Of a stretch of 64,000 nt of DNA, positions 35,062 to 42,863 are shown piece after piece. Source of the DNA: Pontivivens sp032464575. Its GTDB lineage: Bacteria; Pseudomonadota; Alphaproteobacteria; Rhodobacterales; Rhodobacteraceae. The stretch covers positions 372,001-436,000 of the forward strand of contig JAWDKM010000003.1 of the NCBI GenBank assembly GCA_032464575.1. The letters are read 5' to 3'. The number at the start of each line of letters is the position of its first letter. Position 1 is the first letter of the stretch. The position numbers were made by a program, and so were the translations under genes. A model generated the notes under the pieces. That model saw only the letters and a program-made list of their open reading frames with translations. It ran no database searches and had not been told where the DNA came from.

Positions 35062-35083
35062 CCCGCCGGAGGCCTCCGGCGGG
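35062..35083. terminator. perfect palindrome after cimA
   Basis: CCCGCCGGAGG (35062-35072) is followed without a loop by its reverse complement (35073-35083), then GATATTT. The element resembles a common Rhodobacteraceae intergenic palindrome that I recall as ending GGCGGGGATATTT. It may act as a terminator or processing site; the T-run is weak. Confidence 0.55.
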
Positions 35084-35106
35084 GATATTTGACGAAGGAG
35101 AAGGCG

Positions 35107-35841
35107 GTGAGCGAGACCAATCCGATCTTCCGCCTGCACCAGGGACTGCTGCGCGAGGGGCCGGGCTCCGACGAAACGACGCTGCGCACCCTGGGAGAGA
35201 CCGGGGTGAGCGGGCCGGTGCGCATGGCCGACATGGGCTGCGGCCCCGGGGCCGCGTCGCTGGTCGCCCTGCGCGCGCTGCCCGAGGCGCGGGTGACGGC
35301 GGTGGATCTTCACGCGCCCTACCTGCAGACGCTGGAGCAGCGGGCGCACGCGGCCGGGTTGGCGGACCGGCTGGAGACGCGGGTCGCCGACATGGGCGAT
35401 GCGGGCTTCGAAGAGAGCTCGCTCGACCTCATCCTGTGCGAGAGCGCGCTCTACTTCCTGGGGATCGAGGAGGGGCTGCGACGCTGGCGACCGCTTCTGG
35501 CGCCGGGCGGGCGCATCGCGTTCTCCGACGCGATCTGGATCGTGAAGGAGCGGCCCGAGGAGGCCGAGATCTTCTGGATGGAGTACCCCGCCATGACCAA
35601 CCGCGCCGGGGTGCGGGAGAAGGTGGCGCGCGCGGGCTTCCACGTCGTGGCCGACTACGTGCAGCCGAAGAGCGATTGGGACAACTATCTCGGCCCCTTG
35701 GGCGCGCGGGCCGAAGCGCTGCGCCCCGATGCCGACGAGACCCTGCGCCAGGTGCTGGAAGGTGCCGAGCAGGAGGTCGCGCTCTTCCGCCGCTGGGGCT
35801 CCGCATATGCCTACGGCGTCTTCGTCGTGGAGCCTGCATGA
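35107..35841 (+). CDS. class I SAM-dependent methyltransferase
   Basis: The 244-residue protein has the SAM-binding motif I (MADMGCGPGAAS), an acidic residue ending strand 2 (VTAVDLHAPY), motif LILCESALYFLG and post-motif LLAPGGRIAFSDAIW. The substrate is unknown; the layout resembles ubiquinone or small-molecule methyltransferases. GTG 35107 with AAGGAG 6 bp upstream was chosen over an earlier TTG. Its stop overlaps the next ATG by 4 bases. Confidence 0.88.
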   Translation: MSETNPIFRLHQGLLREGPGSDETTLRTLGETGVSGPVRMADMGCGPGAASLVALRALPEARVTAVDLHAPYLQTLEQRAHAAGLADRLETRVADMGDAGFEESSLDLILCESALYFLGIEEGLRRWRPLLAPGGRIAFSDAIWIVKERPEEAEIFWMEYPAMTNRAGVREKVARAGFHVVADYVQPKSDWDNYLGPLGARAEALRPDADETLRQVLEGAEQEVALFRRWGSAYAYGVFVVEPA

Positions 35842-36650
35842 GCTGGCAGGACTGCGCGGAGCTGGTCGAACGCGGCGATCCCGACCGATACCTCTCGGCC
35901 ATGACCGCGCCGCCGGAGGGGCGGGCGCGGCTCTTCCCGCTCTACGCCTTCAACCTGGAGGTCGCCCGCGCCCCCTGGGTGGCGAGCGAGGCGGGCCTTG
36001 CCGAGATCCGCCTGCAATGGTGGCGCGATGCGGTGGGCGAGCTCTACGAGGGGGCGACGCCCCGGCGACACGAGGTGGTGTTGCCGCTCGGCGAGATCAT
36101 CGGGGCGACGCGCCTGCCGCGGCCGCTCTTCGACGCGCTGATCGATGCGCGGGCCTTCGATATCTACGATGACGGCCATCCGGGGCGGCCGGGGTTCGAC
36201 GCCTATCTCGCGGCGACCGGGGGCGGGCTGATGGAGCTCGCGGTGCGGGCGCTGGGCGCGCCCGATGCGGCCCCGGTGGCGCGGGAGGTCGGCTGGGCGC
36301 AGGGGGCCGCGGGCCTGCTCGCGGCACTTCCCGTGCTGTGGTCCGCCGCGCGCGATCCGCTGCCGGTGGAGGGCGGGTTGGACCGGCAGGCGGTGCTGGA
36401 CCGGCACATGCCGCCGGCCGTGGCGCGCGCCATCACGCAGGTGGCCGACGAGGCGCGGACGCGGCTGTCTACAGCCCGACGGCAGACGGTCGATGCGGCG
36501 GCCTATCCGGCCCTGCGGGCGGCGTGGCAGGCGGATCGGATGCTGGCCCGGTTGACGGAGGCGCCCGAGGCGATCTTCGACGGGCTCGCGGCCTCCGAAT
36601 TCCGCCGTAAGGGTAGCCTCCTCGTGCGGACCTTCACCGGTCGCTGGTAG
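35838..36650 (+). CDS. squalene/phytoene-synthase-like protein
   Basis: The 270-residue all-alpha protein resembles the SQS/PSY superfamily (RARLFPLYAFNLEVARAPWVASEAGLAEIRLQWWRDAV, then GWAQGAAGLLAALPVLW). The two DxxxD prenyl-diphosphate sites expected of active phytoene or squalene synthases are not visible, as in the NDUFAF6-like branch. No carotenoid gene is nearby, so a prenyltransferase role is unlikely. It overlaps the methyltransferase gene (ATGA), and its 3' end overlaps the convergent gene by 17 bp. Confidence 0.78.
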   Translation: MSWQDCAELVERGDPDRYLSAMTAPPEGRARLFPLYAFNLEVARAPWVASEAGLAEIRLQWWRDAVGELYEGATPRRHEVVLPLGEIIGATRLPRPLFDALIDARAFDIYDDGHPGRPGFDAYLAATGGGLMELAVRALGAPDAAPVAREVGWAQGAAGLLAALPVLWSAARDPLPVEGGLDRQAVLDRHMPPAVARAITQVADEARTRLSTARRQTVDAAAYPALRAAWQADRMLARLTEAPEAIFDGLAASEFRRKGSLLVRTFTGRW

Positions 36651-37305
36651 CGCGCCGCTCCAGTTGCCGGATCGCGCGGCGAAGCTGCTTGCGCGACCAG
36701 CTGTCGAGGTGGCGCTCCACCGTCGCCGGTCCCTCACCCCGGCGTTGCAGGAACAGGGCAAGCGCGTAGGCGCGGGTCGGGGCGGCAAGGTAGCCAGTAG
36801 CGCCCATATCGCTCCTACTCTGCAACTGGAACACTCCGAACCCTGCCCAAGTGGGGAGAAGGTCTGTAAGCGGCTCGTCAGCCATCAGGTCCAGACTGTG
36901 CTGGGCCAGCATGAAGTGCGACAACTCGTGGGCCAGCAGATCGATGAAAGTGATCCGCGTCTGCATGATGTCGGGATCATAGGTTATGATCGGGTCGTCC
37001 TCGTCATGCACGTATGTCCCGGATGGGTTCGCCATCTCGTGATAGTGAGCCGACGGGATCTCGAACTGCTCGGGCTGGCGAATAAGCGTGACGCCGGACG
37101 CATCGATCCGCAAATGCCCCGCAACGGTATCGAAGATCGCGCGGGCCGTGGCCTCGTCCTGACCCTTGGGCACATCGAAGAAGGCGCGGGTGGGCTCGAT
37201 CAGCGGGCGGTCGCGGCCGTCGCCGAAGAGGGTGTCGAGCCGGGTGAATTCCTCCTCCACCCACTCCGCCATCGTGTCGGAGACCGCGGCGCCGGCGAAG
37301 ATCAC
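36634..37305 (-). CDS. hypothetical zincin-like protein with HELSH motif
   Basis: The protein of about 223 residues is not one I recognise. It contains LLAHELSHFML (HExxH, residues about 126-130), the hallmark of zinc metallopeptidases, preceded by acidic DEDDPIITYDPDIM. Neither a signal peptide nor a membrane segment is seen. GTG 37305 overlaps the MFS stop (GTGA); an ATG 11 codons later is an alternative. Parts of the coding region (about 36800-37100) are noticeably lower in GC. Proteolytic activity is inference from the motif. Confidence 0.65.
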   Translation of the reverse strand: MIFAGAAVSDTMAEWVEEEFTRLDTLFGDGRDRPLIEPTRAFFDVPKGQDEATARAIFDTVAGHLRIDASGVTLIRQPEQFEIPSAHYHEMANPSGTYVHDEDDPIITYDPDIMQTRITFIDLLAHELSHFMLAQHSLDLMADEPLTDLLPTWAGFGVFQLQSRSDMGATGYLAAPTRAYALALFLQRRGEGPATVERHLDSWSRKQLRRAIRQLERRATSDR

Positions 37306-38531
37306 GCGGCGAGCCGGTCCTTGCGCAGCACGAAGAGCAGAAGCACGCCGCCCGCAAGCAGCAGGAACGGCACCATCGCGACGTTCACCGCCGTCCAGCC
37401 CAGGAGCACGTCGCCCGCGCCAAGTCCGTTCATCAGCCCGCCCGAGGCGAAGCTCGCCACCGCGACCATGCCGAAGACGAGGAAGTCGTTGAAGCCCTGC
37501 ACCTTCGAGCGTTCCTCCATCGTGTGCCCGCCGCCCAGCATCGCCGTCGCCCCGATGAAGCCGAAGTTCCAGCCGAGGCCGAGCAGGATGAGTGCGGCGT
37601 AAAACTGCGTAAGCTCCACCCCCGACAGCGCCACGATCCCGGCGGCGAGGAGCAGGGTGAGGCCCGCGGCGATCACCTTCTCCGCTCCGAAGCGGGCGAT
37701 GAGATGTCCGGTGAAGAAGCTCGGTGCGAACATGGCCAGTACGTGGAACTGCACCACGCTCGCCGCCGTCTCCGTCGGGAAGCCGCAACCGACGACCGCC
37801 AGCGGTGTGGAGGTCATCATCAGGTTCATCAGCGCGTAGGAGACCATAGCGCAGATGATGGCGGTGTAGACCCGCGGCTGCGCCACGATCTGCCGCAGGG
37901 GCCGACCGCTCGGCGCACCCTTAGCGCGGCGGGGCGGGCAGGGGATATCGAGCATCAGGAGCAGCGGAATGCCGATCAGGTTCAATGCGATGATCGCCAC
38001 GTAGCCCCCGACGAACGGGTAGGGCAGGAACGCGTCGCCGAAGAAGATCACGAGCTGCGGCCCCAGCACGGCGGAGATGAGACCCCCCGCCAGCACCCAG
38101 GAGATTGCCTTGGGTCGCAGCGCCTCGCTCGCCGTGTCCGTCGCGGCGAAGCGGTAGAAGCCCTGTGCCGCCATGTAGATGCCGGTCATCGCGTGGCCGA
38201 TCAGCAGCGCGGTGAAGTTCGCCTCCACCAGCGCCCAGACGCTGATCGCCGCGCCGATCGCGCCCGCGATCACGCCGATCAGGAAGCCCGTGCGCCGCCC
38301 GTAGCGGCCCATCAGCGAGGAGAGGACGGGCGCCGCGAACATCGACACGAGGACGATCATCGAGATCGGGAGCGTGGCGTAGAGCTTGTTCTCCGCCAGG
38401 AGCTGTCCTGCGAGGCCGCCCAGCACGAAGCTGATCGGCATCTGCGCGCCCATCACGCCCTGTGCCGCGACCAGAACGCCGACATTGCGCAGGGCGCGGC
38501 TATCATCGACAAAGGCTTCGGCTTGGGTCAT
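37302..38531 (-). CDS. MFS transporter
   Basis: The 409-residue protein has about 12 hydrophobic segments and the MFS loop 2-3 motif in the form SSLMGRYGRRTGFLIG. A central cytoplasmic loop with PPRRAKGAPSGRPLRQIV separates the halves. The substrate cannot be told. ATG 38531 starts MTQAEAFVDD; no good ribosome binding site is seen. It is divergent from a HAD gene with a 36-bp gap and overlaps the zincin-like gene downstream by 4 bases. Confidence 0.88.
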   Translation of the reverse strand: MTQAEAFVDDSRALRNVGVLVAAQGVMGAQMPISFVLGGLAGQLLAENKLYATLPISMIVLVSMFAAPVLSSLMGRYGRRTGFLIGVIAGAIGAAISVWALVEANFTALLIGHAMTGIYMAAQGFYRFAATDTASEALRPKAISWVLAGGLISAVLGPQLVIFFGDAFLPYPFVGGYVAIIALNLIGIPLLLMLDIPCPPRRAKGAPSGRPLRQIVAQPRVYTAIICAMVSYALMNLMMTSTPLAVVGCGFPTETAASVVQFHVLAMFAPSFFTGHLIARFGAEKVIAAGLTLLLAAGIVALSGVELTQFYAALILLGLGWNFGFIGATAMLGGGHTMEERSKVQGFNDFLVFGMVAVASFASGGLMNGLGAGDVLLGWTAVNVAMVPFLLLAGGVLLLFVLRKDRLAA

Positions 38532-38567
38532 GCCGACGTTCTGAACCGCCGCGCGGGAGAAAGCAAA

Positions 38568-39203
38568 TTGTACCGATCGGTGATCTTCGATTGCGACGGC
38601 GTGCTGGTGGACAGCGAGGTGCTGAGCAACCGCGCGATCCGCGACAACCTCGCCCGCCGGGGCCTCGACTGGCCGCTGGAGCGGGTGATGCGGAGCTTCG
38701 TCGGCGGCACGATCGAAGGAGCGGCGGAGCAGGCGCGCGCCGCGGGTGCGACCCTCGAAACCGGTTGGGTGGAAGGGCTTTACGCGGAGATCTTCACGGT
38801 ACTGGAACGGGAAGTGGAGACCGTACCGGGCGTCGAGGCGGTGCTCGCCCTTTGTGCGGCGCGCGGTATCCCGATGGCCGTCGGCTCCAACGGGCCGCGG
38901 GCGAAGATGGCGATCACGCTGGGGCGAACCGGGCTCGCCCGGTATTTCGGCGATCGCATTGTGTCGGTGGAGGATGTCGCCCGGCCGAAGCCCGCGCCGG
39001 ACGTGTTCCTCGAAGCGCTGACCCGGACCGGGGCTGCGGCCGAGCACACGGTGGTGATCGAGGACAGCCGATCCGGCATGGCGGCGGCGCGGGCGGCGGG
39101 GCTCGCCTGTTTCGCCTACCTGCCCGGGGGCGGTGAGGCGGTCGACGGCGCCGTTGCCTTCCGCAACATGGCCGAGCTGCCTGGGCTCTTGGGAATAGCA
39201 TGA
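38568..39203 (+). CDS. HAD-superfamily phosphatase (beta-phosphoglucomutase/phosphoglycolate-phosphatase-like)
   Basis: The 211-residue protein shows VIFDCDGVLVDSEVLSNRA (motif I, DxD), VGSNGPRAKM (motif II), RPKPAPDVFLEAL (lysine motif) and VIEDSRSGMAAARAAG (motif IV). The helical cap follows motif I, a subclass I HAD. TTG 38568 with GGAGA 8 bp upstream is preferred; GTG 38580 would remove residues before motif I. It overlaps the glycosylase gene by 4 bases. Confidence 0.9.
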   Translation: MYRSVIFDCDGVLVDSEVLSNRAIRDNLARRGLDWPLERVMRSFVGGTIEGAAEQARAAGATLETGWVEGLYAEIFTVLEREVETVPGVEAVLALCAARGIPMAVGSNGPRAKMAITLGRTGLARYFGDRIVSVEDVARPKPAPDVFLEALTRTGAAAEHTVVIEDSRSGMAAARAAGLACFAYLPGGGEAVDGAVAFRNMAELPGLLGIA

Positions 39204-39832
39204 GCGTCGGGCGGATCATCCACTCCGAAGCATGCCTCGCCGAGGGCGCCACGTGGCTGGCCGCGGCCGAGCCGCGCTTCGCCGAGGCGTTGGAGATGAC
39301 CGGGCCGCTGCCGCTGCGGCTGAAGCCCGAAGGGTTCGAGGCGCTGCTCTCGGCCATCGTCTCGCAACAGCTCTCCGTCGCTGCGGCAAACGGTATCTGG
39401 GGAAGGCTGGAGGGGGCCGGCGCGCTGACGCCAGCCGGGATCGCGCTGCTCGATGACGATGCACTACGGGCTTGCGGCCTGTCGCGACCCAAGATCCGCT
39501 ATGTTCGCGCGCTGGCCGAGGCCGACCTCGACTACGCCGCCCTGCGCACGTTGCCCGATGACGAGGTCGTGACCCGCCTCGTCGAGCTGAAGGGCATCGG
39601 CGTCTGGACGGCGGAGATCTACGCCATGTTCTCCCTGGGCCGTGCCGACGTCTTCGCGCCCGGCGACCTCGCCCTGCAGGAGGCCGCGCGCCTGATCTTC
39701 GAGCTGCCGGAGCGGCCGAAGGACGCCGCCCTGCGCGAGATGGCCGCCGCCTGGAGCCCGTGGCGCGCCGTCGCCGCACGGCTGCTTTGGGCCTACTATC
39801 GCCATGCGAAGTCGCGAGAGGGCATACGTTAG
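39200..39832 (+). CDS. DNA-3-methyladenine glycosylase (AlkA-like)
   Basis: The 210-residue HhH-GPD protein has LLSAIVSQQLSVAAANGIW, the helix-hairpin-helix LVELKGIGVWTAEIYAMFSLG and the catalytic aspartate in FAPGDLALQEA. No C-terminal Fe-S cysteines are present, as expected for AlkA-type enzymes. It excises alkylated purines in base excision repair. Translation is probably coupled to the HAD gene (ATGA overlap). Confidence 0.92.
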   Translation: MSVGRIIHSEACLAEGATWLAAAEPRFAEALEMTGPLPLRLKPEGFEALLSAIVSQQLSVAAANGIWGRLEGAGALTPAGIALLDDDALRACGLSRPKIRYVRALAEADLDYAALRTLPDDEVVTRLVELKGIGVWTAEIYAMFSLGRADVFAPGDLALQEAARLIFELPERPKDAALREMAAAWSPWRAVAARLLWAYYRHAKSREGIR

Positions 39833-39853
39833 AGACATGAAGAAAGGGTTGAG

Positions 39854-40507
39854 ATGACCGTACTGACCGGACCGCGCCGGGATGCCCGATCGGGCACGGC
39901 GGACGCGCTCGTGATCCTGCTCCACGGCTATGGCGCGGATGGCAACGACCTGATCGGGCTCGCCGATCCGCTGGCGCCGCACCTACCGAACGTGACCTTC
40001 CTGTCGCCCAACGCGCCGGAGAGAAACGCCGTCAATCCAATGGGATATCAGTGGTTTCCGATCCCGTGGATGGACGGCTCCTCCGAGGTGGAGATGGGGC
40101 AGAGCTTCGCCCGCTCGGTCGATCTCCTGAACACCTATCTCGACGAGGTGACCGAGCAGGAGGGGATCCCGGCGAGCCGCACCGTGCTCGTCGGCTTCTC
40201 GCAAGGCACGATGATGAGCCTGCATGTCGGCCCGCGGAGGACCGAGCAGCTGGCGGGCATCGTCGGTTTCTCCGGGCGGCTGCTGGAGCCCGACGCGCTG
40301 GATGAGGTGCGGACGAAACCGCCCGTTCAGCTCGTCCACGGCGATGCGGATGAGGTCGTGCCCTTCGACTCGATGCGGCTCGCCGCGCAGGCGCTGGAGG
40401 CCGCGGACTTCGACGTGCAGACCCATGTGAGCCCGGGGATCGCGCACGGGATCGGCCCCGACGGGCTGACGGTCGCACTGCAGCGCATCATGACCTGGCT
40501 GTCGTGA
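39854..40507 (+). CDS. phospholipase/carboxylesterase family alpha/beta hydrolase
   Basis: The 217-residue protein has LVILLHGYGADGNDL, the nucleophile elbow VGFSQGTMMS, and the Asp and His of GDADEVVPF and GIAHGI. This fits the acyl-protein-thioesterase-like carboxylesterases. It follows the glycosylase by 21 bp on the same strand. The natural ester substrate is unknown. Confidence 0.92.
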   Translation: MTVLTGPRRDARSGTADALVILLHGYGADGNDLIGLADPLAPHLPNVTFLSPNAPERNAVNPMGYQWFPIPWMDGSSEVEMGQSFARSVDLLNTYLDEVTEQEGIPASRTVLVGFSQGTMMSLHVGPRRTEQLAGIVGFSGRLLEPDALDEVRTKPPVQLVHGDADEVVPFDSMRLAAQALEAADFDVQTHVSPGIAHGIGPDGLTVALQRIMTWLS

Positions 40508-40570
40508 AGGGGTGTTACGATCTGCCGATGACCCGCCTGTACCATCCGCCTACCGAACGGACCCGCCGTG

Positions 40571-41116
40571 ATGCGACATGAAGGCCGCGTACTGGCGGTC
40601 TCGGCCGGTCCGGGGCATGCCTTCTCCAAACCGCAGCAGCCGCAGATCGAGTTGATCGAGGGGATCGGCGTCGCCGGGGACGGCCATGCCGGGGCGCGGG
40701 TGCAGCACCGTTCCCGCGTGGCGGCGAATCCCGACCAGCCGAACCTGCGGCAGGTCCACCTGTTCCCGGGCGAGCGGCTCGCGGAGCTGGCTGAGCAGGG
40801 CTTCGGCCTTGCGCCCGGCGCGATCGGGGAGAACGTGCTGACCGAGGGGCTCGACCTGCATGCCCTGCCAAAATCCACATTGCTGCGGCTCGGTCCGGCG
40901 CTCGTGTCGATCAGCGGTCTGCGCAACCCCTGCGCGCAGCTCGATGTCTACCGGGAGGGGCTGACGAGGGCCTGCTTGGGCCGGCAGCCCGATGGCTCCG
41001 TCGCGCTCAGGGCGGGCGTGATGGCGGTCGTCCTGCAATCGGGCGAGGTGGCGCCGGGCGACCGGATCAAGGTCCATCTGCCGCCCTCGCCGCACATCGC
41101 GCTCATGCGCGTCTGA
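40571..41116 (+). CDS. MOSC domain protein
   Basis: The protein of about 181 residues spans a MOSC domain: GVAGDGHAGARVQHRS, RQVHLFPGE, GAIGENVLTEGLDL and SGLRNPCAQLD, which holds the conserved cysteine that binds sulfur in related molybdenum-cofactor proteins. Stand-alone MOSC proteins are thought to bind sulfurated cofactor or confer resistance to N-hydroxylated bases. Start at ATG 40571 (a GTG precedes it). A second, different MOSC protein is at 54470. Confidence 0.88.
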   Translation: MRHEGRVLAVSAGPGHAFSKPQQPQIELIEGIGVAGDGHAGARVQHRSRVAANPDQPNLRQVHLFPGERLAELAEQGFGLAPGAIGENVLTEGLDLHALPKSTLLRLGPALVSISGLRNPCAQLDVYREGLTRACLGRQPDGSVALRAGVMAVVLQSGEVAPGDRIKVHLPPSPHIALMRV

Positions 41117-41310
41117 AGCTGTGGACAAGCCTGTGGAAAGATCTGTCACGGGGCCGTCATGCATCCGTCCTATACAGCGCGTGAGGCAGAGCGACGCCCC
41201 TTCATCTAGACGCTTGATCGATGGCGGGGGCGAGATATAGTCGACGCATGGGACGGGTTTGGTCCCGTCTCGGTGCCGGTCACGGCAGGCAGGGACGGGG
41301 AGCCGAGTCC

Positions 41311-41898
41311 ATGAGTGTCAGCAATTTCGCCACCAACTTCGTGCGAAGTCCGGGGAACCTTAAGGATCATCCCGCCCTCGTCTTGAACGCCGATTACCGC
41401 CCCCTTTCCTACTTCCCCCTATCGCTCTGGCCCTGGCAGGAAGCCGTGAAGGCGGCGTTCCTCGACCGCGTCTCGATCATCGCGGAGTACGACACCGTTG
41501 CGCACTCGCCGAGCATCGAGATGCGGCTGCCTTCGGTCGTGGTGCTGAAGGACTACGTGAAGCCTGCGAAGATGGCGGCCTTCACCCGTTTCAACCTGTT
41601 CCTGCGCGACGGGTTCACCTGCCAGTACTGCGGTGCGACGGGCGAGATGACGTTCGACCACGTGATCCCGCGCGCCCGCGGCGGCCGGACGACATGGGAG
41701 AACGTCGTTGCGGCCTGCGGGCCGTGCAATCTCAAGAAGGGCTCCAAGACGTTGCAGCGCGCGGGCATGAAGCTGCGCAAGCCGCCGCGTCAGCCCAGCC
41801 CCGAGCAGCTTCAGAACACGGGCCGGAAGTTCCCGCCGAACTTCCTGCACGACAGCTGGATGGATTTCCTCTATTGGGATGCCGAACTGGAAGCATGA
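41311..41898 (+). CDS. HNH endonuclease family protein
   Basis: The 195-residue protein has a C-terminal HNH fold: FTCQYCGATGEMTFDHVIPRARGG, then ENVVAACGPCNLKKG, with two CxxC zinc pairs. The N-terminus VLNADYRPLSYFPLSLWPWQEAVKAAFLDRVSII is characteristic of a widespread chromosomal HNH family of unknown role. ATG 41311 with GGGGAG upstream is chosen. It overlaps the next gene by 4 bases. Confidence 0.9.
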   Translation: MSVSNFATNFVRSPGNLKDHPALVLNADYRPLSYFPLSLWPWQEAVKAAFLDRVSIIAEYDTVAHSPSIEMRLPSVVVLKDYVKPAKMAAFTRFNLFLRDGFTCQYCGATGEMTFDHVIPRARGGRTTWENVVAACGPCNLKKGSKTLQRAGMKLRKPPRQPSPEQLQNTGRKFPPNFLHDSWMDFLYWDAELEA

Positions 41899-42182
41899 CG
41901 CCACCCGAACGCCGTCCGGTCACGGACATACCCGGGGTCGGTCTCACCTTCCAGAAGGACCTCGCCCGGATCTGCATCGACAACGTGGAACAGCTCGCTG
42001 GACGCGAACCCGGCGTGCTGTTCGGCATGCTGGTGAACGCGAACCGGGAGGAGGGGCACGAGACGCATCGCAACTACCTCTACATGCTGCGGATGTGTGT
42101 CTATTACGCAGACGGCGGACGCGACCCGAACCTGCTCAGGTGGTCCGCATGGTCGGATCGGGCGCTGGCCACGCGGCCCTGA
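41895..42182 (+). CDS. Cdd1-like helix-hairpin-helix protein
   Basis: The 95-residue protein has a helix-hairpin-helix-like DIPGVGLTFQKDLARICIDNVEQLAGREPGVLFGML and ends with YMLRMCVYYADGG. This resembles the pathogenicity locus Cdd1 family of DNA-binding-like proteins. Its function is unknown. Coupling to the HNH nuclease gene (ATGA overlap) suggests they act together on nucleic acid, which is inference. Confidence 0.7.
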   Translation: MTPPERRPVTDIPGVGLTFQKDLARICIDNVEQLAGREPGVLFGMLVNANREEGHETHRNYLYMLRMCVYYADGGRDPNLLRWSAWSDRALATRP

Positions 42183-42193
42183 AAGGCGAGGGT

Positions 42194-42218
42194 CCCGGCC
42201 AGCGATGGGCTGGCCGGG
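42194..42218. terminator. hairpin between convergent genes, resembling repeat module A
   Basis: CCCGGCCAG (42194-42202) pairs with CTGGCCGGG (42210-42218), 9 bp with a 7-base loop, preceded by GGT as in module A of the dispersed repeat. It lies in the 57-bp gap before the convergent gene. No T-run is present. Confidence 0.55.
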
Positions 42219-42239
42219 TGCGATCTGCAGGGGTTGGGG

Positions 42240-42575
42240 TCAGCCCTTCGTCCACTCTCCGGCGCCGCCCGCTACGGTAATATCGGCACCCATTGCATCG
42301 CCATTGACGAGGCCGATCCGGCCTTCGAAGTCGCCCCACTCGATCTGAAAGCTCCCGGCCCCGACTGCGGCGCCAACGATGCTTATCGTTGACAAGCCTC
42401 CAATGCGACCTGCACCGGGGAAGTCGCCTTCAACGTCGTACACGACGGCACCACCTATCGTGAGGCCGATCACAAAGCCTGCAAACGTCCACTTGCTGCC
42501 GTCCTCAAGTGTGATTTCGGCGCCGACACCACCGGCAATGAAGGAACCAAAAGTAACGCTTCCTGTACCTTTCAT
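42240..42575 (-). CDS. small Gly-rich beta protein, possibly VapA-like barrel
   Basis: The 111-residue protein is rich in Gly, Val and Ile and reads as alternating beta strands (WTFAGFVIGLTIGGAVVYDV, GLSTISIVGAAVGAGSFQIEW, GDAMGADITVAGGAGEW). No signal peptide or membrane helix is apparent. Strand order and the Gly-Gly-Gly-Trp-like ending recall the beta-barrel of Rhodococcus VapA-type virulence-associated proteins, which is a tentative resemblance from memory. It is flanked upstream by AT-rich DNA and has codon use closer to low GC, so acquisition by transfer is possible. Confidence 0.55.
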   Translation of the reverse strand: MKGTGSVTFGSFIAGGVGAEITLEDGSKWTFAGFVIGLTIGGAVVYDVEGDFPGAGRIGGLSTISIVGAAVGAGSFQIEWGDFEGRIGLVNGDAMGADITVAGGAGEWTKG

Positions 42576-42863
42576 GACATCCTCCTGAAGTCCTTTGAAT
42601 GAATTCCGGATCAGTAACGAGTCATGCCCCCGTATCTATGATTGATCGGATCCTGAGTTTGCGGCAGCGCTAAGCGCCTAAGAATATGTTAAAATTTGGT
42701 TAACATTGAATTGTGGAGAGGTTTGCGATGTTCGCATGAGTGATGGCTTTGATCGGCACTTCATCAGCGTCTCGTTTGCGTTCACGAACGACGCCGTCGA
42801 CACTTCGACACAGGTGGCATGCGAGAGACTTGCGTAGGTGGTCCGTCGGGAGGAGGATCGCCC
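42576..42863. other. AT-richer intergenic region upstream of the VapA-like gene
   Basis: Nothing coding is supported. The stretch 42600-42730 is clearly AT-rich for this genome, including TTAAAATTTGGTTAACATTG near 42688-42707. It separates two minus-strand genes and should hold the promoter of the small beta-rich protein. Confidence 0.45.

Noticed and set aside
33412..35643. A 743-codon open frame on the minus strand across cimA and the methyltransferase
   Set aside because: It is antisense to a clear citramalate synthase with all motifs. Its translation is His/Arg/Gly-biased as expected from the complement of GC-rich codons and matches no family.
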